Shown here: in pieces, positions 53,250 through 60,445 of the stretch
Layout: each line of letters starts with the position of its first letter
Position numbering within the stretch: position 1 is the stretch's first letter
DNA from: an uncultured Clostridium sp.
Lineage (GTDB): Bacteria > Bacillota > Clostridia > Lachnospirales > Lachnospiraceae
Direction: 5' to 3'
Assembly (NCBI GenBank): GCA_947644195.1
Contig: CANRZB010000001.1
Location: 120,801 to 184,800 of the forward strand
Length of the DNA: 64,000 nucleotides
Position numbers and translations under genes: made by a program
Notes under the pieces: generated by a model
Seen by the model: only the letters and a program-made list of their open reading frames with translations
Told to the model about the DNA's origin: nothing
Database searches by the model: none

Positions 53250-53975
53250 CTATTTTTCAAAACAATCCAGTACCTGGTCCGCTATGTCCTGCAGTTCCGG
53301 GAAGTACTCCACCAGATCAATGGCATAGGTCGGCGCAGATCCCTCCCTGTCACGGTAGATCCCCTCTGCTTCGTCCAGGTCGTAGCACTTCTCACACTCT
53401 TCCAGGATGATATGGTACAGTTCCCGGAGTTCCATGTTCCTGTCACGACGGATGCGCCAGATCCGGTTACGGTTCTTCTGATACCAGGTATTCCTCTTGG
53501 GGGTCAGCCGGGTAAGCAGATGGATCTTGGGCTTGTTGGCTTTCTCCAGGGCTTGTACCCGCTTATGGAGGTCGTTGAGTTTCCAGTCTACGATTTCATC
53601 AGGGGTTAGTTTGGGCTTCTGCTTCGATTCCACTGCAACCTGCGTCATGGCCTGCTCCATTTCGTGGAATCTGTTGATGTATGCCGCAGTGAAACGAATA
53701 CCCCTTTCTCCTTGGAACTTGTGCGCCAAAAACTCACAGCCTTTACGGGTGCAGTTGTAACATTTATTAGTTTTACCGCTGGCATCTTCATAGATGGATT
53801 CTATGAAAAAATCACTCACGCCCATATGGGCTTCAGTTAAAACTTCGATGATTCCTTTGATATGTTTCCCCTTTTCGTCACGCCCCTCCAACTTTCTCAA
53901 TATGTTCCTGTGGCTTGTTTCCATCATTTCTGCAATTTCCAATGAAGTAATAGTCGTTCCGCTCAAATCATTCAT
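53250..53975 (-). CDS. Rha family phage regulatory protein
   Basis: A 241-residue protein. The N-terminal Rha domain (TSLEIAEMMETSHRNILRKL, CTRKGCEFLAHKFQGERGIRF) is followed by a KQKPKLTPDEIVDWKLNDLHKR helix and a C-terminal region of unknown fold. Rha proteins modulate lysogeny; the mechanism is not known. GGAGG precedes the ATG. It follows the GIY-YIG-like gene by 2 bases. Confidence 0.82.
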   Translation of the reverse strand: MNDLSGTTITSLEIAEMMETSHRNILRKLEGRDEKGKHIKGIIEVLTEAHMGVSDFFIESIYEDASGKTNKCYNCTRKGCEFLAHKFQGERGIRFTAAYINRFHEMEQAMTQVAVESKQKPKLTPDEIVDWKLNDLHKRVQALEKANKPKIHLLTRLTPKRNTWYQKNRNRIWRIRRDRNMELRELYHIILEECEKCYDLDEAEGIYRDREGSAPTYAIDLVEYFPELQDIADQVLDCFEK

Positions 53976-53977
53976 TC

Positions 53978-54478
53978 CTACACCTCCTGCAATTCTTTCT
54001 TCTTTCCACTGTCCGCAATCTCCTTGTCCCTCAAATAGGTTCTTGCTTTCAGACCTTTCAGGATAAACATCAAAAATGTTAAGTCTGGCATATCTGAATT
54101 TAAGACTAAAGAAACAAATCTGTAAAAATCCCTGTCAAACTTATCTGAATTTTGCAAATATAGTTCTTTTACTGCGGATTCTACTTGTTTTCTCTTGTCT
54201 TCTGATGATTCGATCGCTGACTTTAACATATTACAAGCGCACTGAAAACCAATCTCAAAATACTCTCTTCCCATTTCGCAATCCTTTCTTTTGGGAGAAA
54301 ATACTCTGTGCATAAATCGTTCTATCTCAAATGCGTTTTCAATAGGCTCTGTGCAATAGTATTGGCTTATTCTGCAAGGCAACTGATTTTTTCGCTGTTC
54401 TGCGTTGCACGAAACCCCGATCTTTACATATTCCTCGCAATCCATAATGTACACTCTTCTTTTAGATAAATCAGACAT
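53978..54478 (-). CDS. GIY-YIG-like (T5orf172) protein
   Basis: A 166-residue protein; the first half matches the T5orf172/Mug113 variant of the GIY-YIG fold: RVYIMDCEEYVKIGVSCNAE, EIERFMHRVFSPKR and GREYFEI. Whether it cleaves DNA is unknown; many family members are regulators. The ATG at 54478 has AAGGA upstream. Confidence 0.72.
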   Translation of the reverse strand: MSDLSKRRVYIMDCEEYVKIGVSCNAEQRKNQLPCRISQYYCTEPIENAFEIERFMHRVFSPKRKDCEMGREYFEIGFQCACNMLKSAIESSEDKRKQVESAVKELYLQNSDKFDRDFYRFVSLVLNSDMPDLTFLMFILKGLKARTYLRDKEIADSGKKKELQEV

Positions 54479-54486
54479 ATTCCTTC

Positions 54487-54702
54487 TCACACTTCAATTA
54501 AATTGGATTTATCGGGTACAAAAATAAAATCCATTGGAATTCCGGATAATTCACTCATTTTCCGCAACTGGGACAATGTCGGTTCGGTGTTTCCTTTTTC
54601 CCAATTAATCACAGTAGCTTGTGAAACTCCAAGTGTTCTTGCCCACTCTTTTTGCTTCATCCCTGCATTTACCCGTACTGCTTCTAATGAAATCCTCGGC
54701 AT
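54487..54702 (-). CDS. Cro-like XRE repressor
   Basis: A 71-residue protein, almost entirely helix-turn-helix (KQKEWARTLGVSQATVINWEKG). It is divergent from the plus-strand CI-like gene across a shared operator region. It is the probable lytic regulator. A perfect -35/-10 pair serves it (54734-54762). Confidence 0.85.
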   Translation of the reverse strand: MPRISLEAVRVNAGMKQKEWARTLGVSQATVINWEKGNTEPTLSQLRKMSELSGIPMDFIFVPDKSNLIEV

Positions 54703-54733
54703 TTATATCACCCCTTTCTCAATTTATAAATCC

Positions 54734-54762
54734 ATTTTAATTGAATTACTTTTAATTGTCAA
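54734..54762 (-). promoter_or_regulatory. Early (lytic) promoter of the cro-like gene
   Basis: On the minus strand TTGACA, 17 bases, TAAAAT. The spacer contains an AATTCAATT half site of the nearby operator. Confidence 0.85.
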
Positions 54763-54767
54763 GCATA

Positions 54768-54786
54768 AATTCAAATATATTGAATT
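54768..54786. promoter_or_regulatory. Operator of the phage switch
   Basis: AATTCAA, five bases, TTGAATT is a perfect 7-bp inverted repeat midway between the two divergent promoters. Further TTGAAT half sites occur at 54740 and 54792, inside both promoters. This is the expected layout for CI/Cro competition. Confidence 0.7.
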
Positions 54787-54791
54787 TATTA

Positions 54792-54820
54792 TTGAATTTT
54801 TTTAAATCATGATGTATAAT
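54792..54820 (+). promoter_or_regulatory. Promoter of the CI-like repressor gene
   Basis: TTGAAT, 17 bases, TATAAT, ending 27 bases before the chosen ATG at 54847. Confidence 0.8.
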
Positions 54821-54846
54821 AAACCTTGAAAGGAGGTACACCAAGA

Positions 54847-55215
54847 ATGACAGATGGCGAACAAAAGAAGATATTCGCAAAGAATCTGAACAAATATATA
54901 TCTTTGAATCAGAAGCAGCAAAAGGAAGTTGCAGATGATTTAGGGATAAATCCAACTACGCTAAATATGTGGTGCAAAGGCAACTCTATGCCAAAAGTAA
55001 GTATTATCCAAAAATTGGCGGATTATTTTCGGATAGGAAAGTCTGATTTGACAGATGAAAAGGAAAATTCTGATGCTGATATGGAATTTATGGACAAGGT
55101 AATGAAAATTGCCTTGAACGACAAACGATTTGCAGAGATAGTAATAGGCTATAGTAAATTGCCAACAGAAAAGAAAGATTTGATTTGCGATTTCTTCGAA
55201 AAATTCATCTTGTAA
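54847..55215 (+). CDS. CI-like XRE phage repressor
   Basis: A 122-residue protein with an N-terminal helix-turn-helix (QKEVADDLGINPTTLNMWCKG) and a short C-terminal helical domain (IVIGYSKLPTEKKDLICDFF). It has no peptidase-type C-terminus, so it is unlikely to self-cleave. The ATG at 54847 lies 10 bases after GGAGG. Transcribed divergently from the cro-like gene. Confidence 0.85.
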   Translation: MTDGEQKKIFAKNLNKYISLNQKQQKEVADDLGINPTTLNMWCKGNSMPKVSIIQKLADYFRIGKSDLTDEKENSDADMEFMDKVMKIALNDKRFAEIVIGYSKLPTEKKDLICDFFEKFIL

Positions 55216-55233
55216 GGATTGCAGGGATGAGAG

Positions 55234-55359
55234 TTACTCACTCCCTGCTTTTTCCTCTTTGTAACCACTTCTCACAAATCCGTAGATGAGTTTCAGTATA
55301 CCTGGATTCTCAATTTTCTCCACCATCTCAATAATCTTCTTTCGATAAAAATCAACCAT
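55234..55359 (-). CDS. Small protein (41 aa), paralogue of the gene at 63871-63996
   Basis: ATG 55359 with GGAGG 8 bases upstream. The product contains KKIIEMVEKIENPGILKLIY, nearly the same as the MIVEMVEKIKNPVILMKIY core of the 41-residue protein at the right edge. Such short helical proteins are frequent beside phage repressors in Clostridia (from memory). It lies convergent with the CI-like gene, 18 bases apart. Confidence 0.75.
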   Translation of the reverse strand: MVDFYRKKIIEMVEKIENPGILKLIYGFVRSGYKEEKAGSE

Positions 55360-55423
55360 CTTATGTACCTCCATGCATTTTATATAAATTCTTTATATAC
55401 TTCTATTTTAGCATGGTTTCACT

Positions 55424-55449
55424 AAAAAACGTCCGGTATACCGGACGCT
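55424..55449 (-). terminator. Terminator of the XRE gene at 55490-55687
   Basis: CGTCCGGTATACCGGACG is an 18-base perfect palindrome followed on the minus strand by six T residues. Confidence 0.8.
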
Positions 55450-55489
55450 ATATGCCAGATTTCGACAGGATTCGACGATTCTAATTTTT

Positions 55490-55687
55490 TTACCTATATT
55501 CGGTATCAAACAAATCATTGACTCCACAGTGCAAAGCGATTGCTATCTGCTCCAGCTGATCCAGTCTAGGTGAACGAATCTCGTTTTCTAATTCATTCAG
55601 CGTAGACTTTGGGATGTTTGTTCTTCTGCTAAGCTCTGCACCGGATAGTCCCTTCTTTTGTCTCACATGAGATATCAGAATTTTCAT
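55490..55687 (-). CDS. XRE-family regulator (65 aa)
   Basis: A minimal helix-turn-helix protein (SGAELSRRTNIPKSTLNELEN) with a DLFDTEYR end. It has its own operator-bearing promoter and terminator, so it is an independent unit, possibly cargo rather than part of the main phage switch. Confidence 0.85.
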   Translation of the reverse strand: MKILISHVRQKKGLSGAELSRRTNIPKSTLNELENEIRSPRLDQLEQIAIALHCGVNDLFDTEYR

Positions 55688-55716
55688 TGGTCTCTTTTCC
55701 TGTGCATTTTTTTACT

Positions 55717-55759
55717 ATTATAGTTTATATAAAGCCAGAAATCTCCTGGAAATTTCTGG
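55717..55759 (-). promoter_or_regulatory. Operator and -10 of the small XRE gene
   Basis: CCAGAAAT, nine bases, ATTTCTGG (55735-55759) is a perfect inverted repeat lying over the -35 position; the -10 TATAAT is at 55717-55722 on the minus strand. This suggests autorepression by the XRE protein. Confidence 0.7.
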
Positions 55760-55870
55760 AAATTAGAAAAAACTACAAATGAACTTTTGTAAAAACATAA
55801 AATCAAAACGATTTCATCAAAAAGCAAAACAAAAAAGAATAAAAAAGTTATTTTTAGCCTATTTCCCCTA

Positions 55871-55930
55871 TACTATTTATTCTATTCTAATCTTATCTAA
55901 ACTAATCTAGTCTATACTAATCTATACTAC
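55871..55930. repeat. Six imperfect 10-bp repeats (TCTATnCTAA type)
   Basis: The plus strand reads as six decamers: TACTATTTAT, TCTATTCTAA, TCTTATCTAA, ACTAATCTAG, TCTATACTAA, TCTATACTAC. The period is exactly 10, one helical turn. No ORF covers it. Confidence 0.65.
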
Positions 55931-56053
55931 TTATGCGACCAAAAAGTAACCATATGGGGACAAAATGACAACCAGATATTAAGTTATTCTTCTGGAATAT
56001 TATATTACTAATAAATAATGCAAGAACGTGATCTAAAAGACTACAAAGAAGTA

Positions 56054-56172
56054 TTGACAAATTACAATTTCTTGGATATAATGATTTTATAAAATATAGC
56101 AGCACAAAAATTTCATAAATAACCCTTTACCCAGCAAAAGCGCAGAAGTGATGCCCTGCGCTTTTGCTTTTT
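56054..56172 (+). ncRNA. Candidate small RNA unit with consensus promoter and terminator
   Basis: TTGACA (56054-56059), 17 bases, TATAAT (56077-56082) is a perfect consensus promoter. A 13-bp perfect stem AGCAAAAGCGCAG/CTGCGCTTTTGCT with TTTTT ends at 56172. The transcript would be about 84 bases (from near 56089) and contains no ORF beyond two or three codons. No RNA family was recognised. Confidence 0.6.
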
Positions 56173-56191
56173 GTATTTTTAATAAAAAGAT

Positions 56192-56235
56192 GCTAATTTT
56201 GGTTGTCAAAAACAATAAAAAACTGTAAAATTAGC
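56192..56235 (+). promoter_or_regulatory. Promoter with flanking operator of the antitoxin-like gene
   Basis: TTGTCA (56203-56208), 17 bases, TAAAAT (56226-56231). GCTAATTTT (56192-56200) and AAAATTAGC (56227-56235) are exact inverted repeats flanking it, as expected for an autoregulated antitoxin. Confidence 0.65.
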
Positions 56236-56272
56236 ACATACAGGCGAACAAACGAAAGGAGGCTGGAAAACG

Positions 56273-56489
56273 ATGGCGACAAAGAGCATGTTAAAGACAA
56301 TTCAAATAGACGATGATGACCGTGCCAGTGCATTGGCATACGCTCTTGAAAAAGCAAAAAAGATCTGCTACTCCTAATTCCGAAACTATTACTGGTATAC
56401 AGGAAACGGATGAAATGATAAAAAATGACACTGGACAACGTTTTGAGGGATCTGCAGCGGATTTCATAAAAACTCTTTTGGAGAAATGA
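56273..56489 (+). pseudogene. Antitoxin-like small protein, frameshifted at A6
   Basis: ATG 56273 with AAAGGAGG upstream. The frame reads MATKSMLKTIQIDDDDRASA and LEKAKK, then is lost at six A residues (56356-56361). With five A residues it continues RSATPNSETITGI to GSAADFIKTLLEK and a TGA at 56487-56489, 71 residues. The MATKSMLKxI opening resembles small RelB-like or ribbon-helix-helix antitoxins of Lachnospiraceae (recalled, not searched). The promoter operator fits an antitoxin. As it stands the reading frame gives only about 34 residues. Confidence 0.6.
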
Positions 56490-56491
56490 AA

Positions 56492-56533
56492 CAAAGTTAC
56501 ACTCTCGTCTACAAGCTAAAGTGCAACTTTGTT
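56492..56533. repeat. 13-bp inverted repeat after the antitoxin-like gene
   Basis: ACAAAGTTACACT and AGTGCAACTTTGT pair at 12 of 13 positions around a 16-base loop. There is no T tract, so it is an RNA structure or protein site rather than a standard terminator. Confidence 0.55.
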
Positions 56534-56547
56534 AGCAGCTAAAAGCA

Positions 56548-56587
56548 CTCCGATACCTCTGTACCAAGAACTACGCTGATATGTTCC
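56548..56587 (+). repeat. Left copy of a diverged 40-nt sequence flanking the NYN gene
   Basis: It matches 57563-57602 at about 28 of 40 positions, most differences being transitions. The strongest shared core is TACCArGAAC followed by CTGATATG and TCC. Both copies are on the same strand. Confidence 0.45.
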
Positions 56588-56657
56588 AGCTTAGTGTTTA
56601 TTGTATCTGATTTTTAGGGAGTTTTTAAGAAAATTTGAATATTTTCGTTTTTTTGTA

Positions 56658-56764
56658 TTGACAAATCAACTTTGGACATATAATATTAAAGTGTAATTAC
56701 ACAAGTTAAGCATGCCCTTGGCTATGTCTTCCCATTATAAGGGAGCAGACGATGCCTTGGGCAT
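56658..56764 (+). promoter_or_regulatory. Promoter and structured leader of the NYN gene
   Basis: TTGACA (56658-56663) and TATAAT (56679-56684) are 15 bases apart. In the leader ATGCCC (56712-56717) pairs with GGGCAT (56759-56764), enclosing GTCTTCCC and GGGAGCAGAC arms. TTTTACTTT follows, then the RBS. The structure could be an attenuator or a binding site for the protein. Confidence 0.5.
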
Positions 56765-56784
56765 TTTACTTTAGGAGAACTAAT

Positions 56785-57492
56785 ATGAATAATGAGAAAA
56801 ACAACTCAAATCAACATCAAATCAAAACTGCTATTCTTATTGATGGTGGATTCTATAGGAAACGTGCGAAAACATTATTTGGTAAAAAAACGCCTACAGA
56901 AAGAGCTAAAGAGTTAAGCGATTATTGCTATCGGCATTTATATGATAAGCACGAGCGCCGCTATCTTTACCGCATTTTTTATTATGACTGTCCTCCATCT
57001 GATAAGAATATTTACAATCCTTTGAAAAATGCAAACGAACATCTTAAGAAATCCGAAGAATTTTTATGGATGAATAATTTTTTAGATGAATTAAAGCATC
57101 AGAGAAAATTTGCCTTAAGATTAGGGCGTTTATCCGAATCACAAGTAGCATACCATTTATCGGCATCTGCAACTAAAGATTTACTTATAAGAAAAAGAAC
57201 CATCCAACAATTGACGCAAAAAGACCTGGTTTTAAATATCGAACAAAAAGGTGTTGATATGCGAATTGGTGTTGATATTTCTTCTTTGGCATTTAAACAT
57301 CAAGTAAATCAAATTATATTGATTTCGGGAGATAGTGATTTTGTTCCTGCTGCAAAGCAAGCCAGACGAGAAGGTATTGATTTTATTTTAGATCCGATGC
57401 ATTCCATAATTAAAGGAGATTTGTATGAACATATTGACGGAATCCGTACACCTATACAGAAAAGCCACTTAACCAACATCCAAAAGATATAG
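56785..57492 (+). CDS. NYN-domain (PIN-like) ribonuclease-type protein
   Basis: A 235-residue protein with the NYN/LabA-type fold: AILIDGGFYRKR near the N-terminus, KGVDMRIGVDISSLA in the middle and IILISGDSDFVPAAKQARREG near the C-terminus, giving the four acidic residues expected at a metal-dependent nuclease site. The ATG at 56785 has AGGAG 7 bases upstream. It stands alone on the plus strand between the immunity and lysis modules, a common site for phage cargo genes. RNA or tRNA cleavage is a family expectation, not shown here. Confidence 0.85.
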   Translation: MNNEKNNSNQHQIKTAILIDGGFYRKRAKTLFGKKTPTERAKELSDYCYRHLYDKHERRYLYRIFYYDCPPSDKNIYNPLKNANEHLKKSEEFLWMNNFLDELKHQRKFALRLGRLSESQVAYHLSASATKDLLIRKRTIQQLTQKDLVLNIEQKGVDMRIGVDISSLAFKHQVNQIILISGDSDFVPAAKQARREGIDFILDPMHSIIKGDLYEHIDGIRTPIQKSHLTNIQKI

Positions 57493-57562
57493 AATAAAGA
57501 TCATTACTTATGCATTTAAAGATATTTTACTGATTACCAAATGATTTAAAACAAACCGCCGC

Positions 57563-57602
57563 CCCCAGCATCTTCATACCAGGAACGGCACTGATATGCT
57601 CC
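57563..57602 (+). repeat. Right copy of the diverged 40-nt sequence
   Basis: See the copy at 56548-56587. It lies 70 bases after the NYN stop. The two copies bracket the NYN gene and its leader. A further short inverted repeat (ACCCAT/ATGGGT, 57615-57642) follows. Confidence 0.45.
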
Positions 57603-57650
57603 GAAGAACTAGCGCACCCATGTTGGAAATGGTAGTATGGGTTGCATGCA

Positions 57651-58361
57651 TCATATTTCCTTACATTTCTTCAAATTAACCCAACGCCATTTCCCGTCCT
57701 TGGTTTTGGCTTTAAGTCTTCCCCAATTCCCTACTACTTTAGTGATCTTAAAAATTTCCAGAGGGATTGCTTTACGGATCTTATTTTTTTCGGTCACCTT
57801 GCCGCTGCTCCGAATCCAAAGGGGTTCCTTTACCCGCACCTTAAACTGATAGCCATTGACAAGATAATTGTAAAAATGCTTCCATTCCTTGTTGTTTTTC
57901 CCGGTCATCCGGGCAGGGCACGCCTTGCCATTGACATCCCAATGCCTGATGATATTTTTAGCATTTGGACATTTTTTCTGAATATGCGCAACCAGCTCCT
58001 TTGCCGCTTTCATCTGCTCCCAGGATGGTGCCTTGTCAGCACAATCGCATAGTTCAATGGAAGCAGAATTTGCATTGGTGCATTTCCCATAATATTTCGC
58101 TTCCCCCGATCTGCCGCTGCGGTAATCTTTGCCCACAGCATAGGCAATCCCAATAATATCGACACTCTGGTAAACATCTCCCTGACGGTCTACAAAAAAG
58201 TGAGCCGACGTCCCGGTCGTGTTGTTGTGAAAATACTTTGCATTGTTTTCTGCAGTGTCACCTTTATTTCCAGTGTAGTGAAAAACGATATATTTGACAG
58301 ATGTTAAGGTTCGCAGACCGCCGTAATTTTTCAAATTTGCCAATAACTTCTTAATCTTCAT
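57651..58361 (-). CDS. Phage endolysin, N-acetylmuramoyl-L-alanine amidase
   Basis: A 236-residue lysin. Residues about 15-155 form an Amidase_2 domain: YIVFHYTGN (zinc His), SAHFFVDRQGDVYQ, SIELCD and IIRHWDVNGKACPARM (zinc His and Cys). The C-terminal 70 residues (VRVKEPLWIRSSGK, WGRLKAKTKDGKWRWVNLKK) look like an SH3b wall-binding domain. The ATG at 58361 overlaps the holin end. Confidence 0.93.
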   Translation of the reverse strand: MKIKKLLANLKNYGGLRTLTSVKYIVFHYTGNKGDTAENNAKYFHNNTTGTSAHFFVDRQGDVYQSVDIIGIAYAVGKDYRSGRSGEAKYYGKCTNANSASIELCDCADKAPSWEQMKAAKELVAHIQKKCPNAKNIIRHWDVNGKACPARMTGKNNKEWKHFYNYLVNGYQFKVRVKEPLWIRSSGKVTEKNKIRKAIPLEIFKITKVVGNWGRLKAKTKDGKWRWVNLKKCKEI

Positions 58362-58815
58362 CTTCCGTGCCCTCACTTTCTTTGTTTATCATTTCATCTG
58401 CTACCCGTAAACCATTTACCAGCACCGCCGGAACTTCATATCCACACTCTACCAGGTTTTCCAGGATTGACCGCACCTCATTGACCATGAGGCAGGCTAG
58501 CGTAAACCAGCCAACCATCATCAAAAAATCCAGGTTGATGTGCAGGATATCATTGCCCAGATGGACAAAGACATCCGACACCAAAAAAGCCACGGCAATC
58601 ATGACCCAGTAACCTAGTTTTTTAATGATGCCCCGCAGTCCTGCGCTGGAGCTCTCTTTTTTCTTTTTCCGAGACCGGTACCAGCCGGTCAGCCAGTCCA
58701 TGATGTTGAAGACCAGGTAGGCAGCAAAGATGTACCAATAAATCCCAAATATGGCAGTCATGATGGACACAGCCATCCCCATTGCTAAATTGTAAATGTC
58801 TGTAAATACTTTCAT
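58351..58815 (-). CDS. Phage holin (holin_4 / TcdE-like)
   Basis: A 154-residue protein with three or four membrane segments (GMAVSIMTAIFGIYWYIFAA, LGYWVMIAVAFLVSDVFVHL, FLMMVGWFTLACLMV) and the NIMDWLTGWY motif typical of phage_holin_4. It forms the lesion that releases the amidase. The ATG at 58815 follows AAGGAG. C-terminus is acidic (EGTEDED). Confidence 0.92.
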   Translation of the reverse strand: MKVFTDIYNLAMGMAVSIMTAIFGIYWYIFAAYLVFNIMDWLTGWYRSRKKKKESSSAGLRGIIKKLGYWVMIAVAFLVSDVFVHLGNDILHINLDFLMMVGWFTLACLMVNEVRSILENLVECGYEVPAVLVNGLRVADEMINKESEGTEDED

Positions 58816-58844
58816 AATATCTCCTTTCCGCTCTTTTTTGAGCA

Positions 58845-58874
58845 TAAAAAACAGACGGTAACATTCCGCCTGTT
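58845..58874 (-). terminator. Terminator between tail-fibre and holin genes
   Basis: On the minus strand ACAGGCGG pairs with CCGTCTGT (one G-U) and runs into TTTTTT, four bases after the tail-fibre stop. Confidence 0.75.
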
Positions 58875-58878
58875 AGTA

Positions 58879-60417
58879 TCATTTTATACATAATAGCGTA
58901 ATAGCCGCTGCGCCCGTTCCACTATTAGATAATTTAACTGTAACCGTAGTCCCGGATTGTGTAACATCCGTGGCATAAAGAGATGTTACATTTCCGCCTA
59001 TTCCTTGTGCAATTGCTAACATAACGTCATACCCAGCATCAATCCCTATATTAACCGTGGATCCTACGCTTCCCGTTATAAGGTGCCGATATGTTTTAAA
59101 ATTTTTGTTGGCTTTATTGGCCAGCCCTGCAAATACGGCACCGGAAGTAATCAGCCCTCTACTGCCAGACGTTCCACCGGATTTGTCATCTATCGCACGC
59201 TCCGAAATACTACCGTTCCCATTTCCGATTAACGCCCGGCCGGAGGTAAAGGTTGTTTTCCCGGTACCCCCATTTGCCACGGGCAGCGTTCCAGCAACGC
59301 CGGGAGTGATATCGGCGGTCCCATTAAAACTGGCGGTGCTTGTGGAGGCAAGATCTGTTCTGACCGTCCTTGAGGTTTTTAGCTTTGTCGCAGTTTCCGC
59401 ATTACCGGTACAACTACCGCTCGATCCTTTCACGGACATCTGCAGAGGGTGTACATGATCCCCTCTGGCAAACTTGGCGGTTTCCGATCCGATGGATACA
59501 GCGCCATTTGCCATTGGCGGTGTAGAGGATGCCATGGCATGTCCGTAGTTTTTATCGGAGCTGACACCATAAGTAGTCTCGGTACTCGCATGAGATATTG
59601 GGGCTGCTCCGACGTTTCCGGCAGTAAGTTCTACGTTTCCTTTGCGGTAATTGGTTTCGGCACTTCCTTTTACGCCTGTGACCTGCACGGACTGTATATC
59701 TGCCAGATACTCCCCGGCTTCCCCGGCCGCTTCCTCCGCCTTTTCTTTGTAGTACTTAGCGTTATCTGACGCTTCCCCCTCCCGGATCCCGCTGCCGCCT
59801 ACCGCATAGCTCTGCGCTAACTTTGCGTCATATTCTGCGGCATCGGCATAATCCCCAGCGGTTTTTGCGCTTGCCTTGGCGCTGTTAGCCTGCGTTGTTA
59901 CATCGGCAAGATAATCGGGTTGCAAGTGTTCCCCTTTAATGCTACCCTTTTTGATCTGCGCTGATATCACATGTGCGTATTCTCCATTTTTTACGTCTGA
60001 CATAGCAATGGTATCGGAATCCACAAAGGTATAGCTTGGTATTGCATCCCCAATGTCAGCGGTCCATTTAGTGCCGTCCGAGGTTGTCATTGTAATTACT
60101 CCAGCAGAATCCATAGAAAAAGATACTGGTATCTTTTCTATATTAAAATCTACCTGGAATGTGGTGCCATCGTAAAACCGAAACGCTAGGATCCCGGTAT
60201 TGGAATCCCAGGTTGGCATGCCGACGATGACCTTTCTTGCCTCATCGGCATCAAACTTCCCTGTAGAAAGCTCATTGTATACAACGTCCAGATTTTCCGC
60301 TATGTTGTAGATCCCATCTTCTATATGATTTAGTCTTTGTTTGCCTATTGGCGTGGTCAAATTCTCTGATTTGTTACACCAATTTGTCTTGCGATATAAA
60401 TATCTTTGATACTCCAT
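58879..60417 (-). CDS. Phage tail fibre protein
   Basis: A 512-residue structural protein. N-terminal part has IGKQRLNHIEDGIYNIAENL, typical of baseplate-attached fibre heads; the middle contains Ala-rich trimer-forming helices; the C-terminal half has the fibre motifs GDHVHPLQ, CTGNAETATKL and LPVANGGTGKTT. The end (GYDVMLAIAQG...) should be the receptor-binding tip. The ATG at 60417 follows GGAGG. Confidence 0.85.
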   Translation of the reverse strand: MEYQRYLYRKTNWCNKSENLTTPIGKQRLNHIEDGIYNIAENLDVVYNELSTGKFDADEARKVIVGMPTWDSNTGILAFRFYDGTTFQVDFNIEKIPVSFSMDSAGVITMTTSDGTKWTADIGDAIPSYTFVDSDTIAMSDVKNGEYAHVISAQIKKGSIKGEHLQPDYLADVTTQANSAKASAKTAGDYADAAEYDAKLAQSYAVGGSGIREGEASDNAKYYKEKAEEAAGEAGEYLADIQSVQVTGVKGSAETNYRKGNVELTAGNVGAAPISHASTETTYGVSSDKNYGHAMASSTPPMANGAVSIGSETAKFARGDHVHPLQMSVKGSSGSCTGNAETATKLKTSRTVRTDLASTSTASFNGTADITPGVAGTLPVANGGTGKTTFTSGRALIGNGNGSISERAIDDKSGGTSGSRGLITSGAVFAGLANKANKNFKTYRHLITGSVGSTVNIGIDAGYDVMLAIAQGIGGNVTSLYATDVTQSGTTVTVKLSNSGTGAAAITLLCIK

Positions 60418-60445
60418 GATTTGCCTCCTGCAGCCCAAAATGAGC

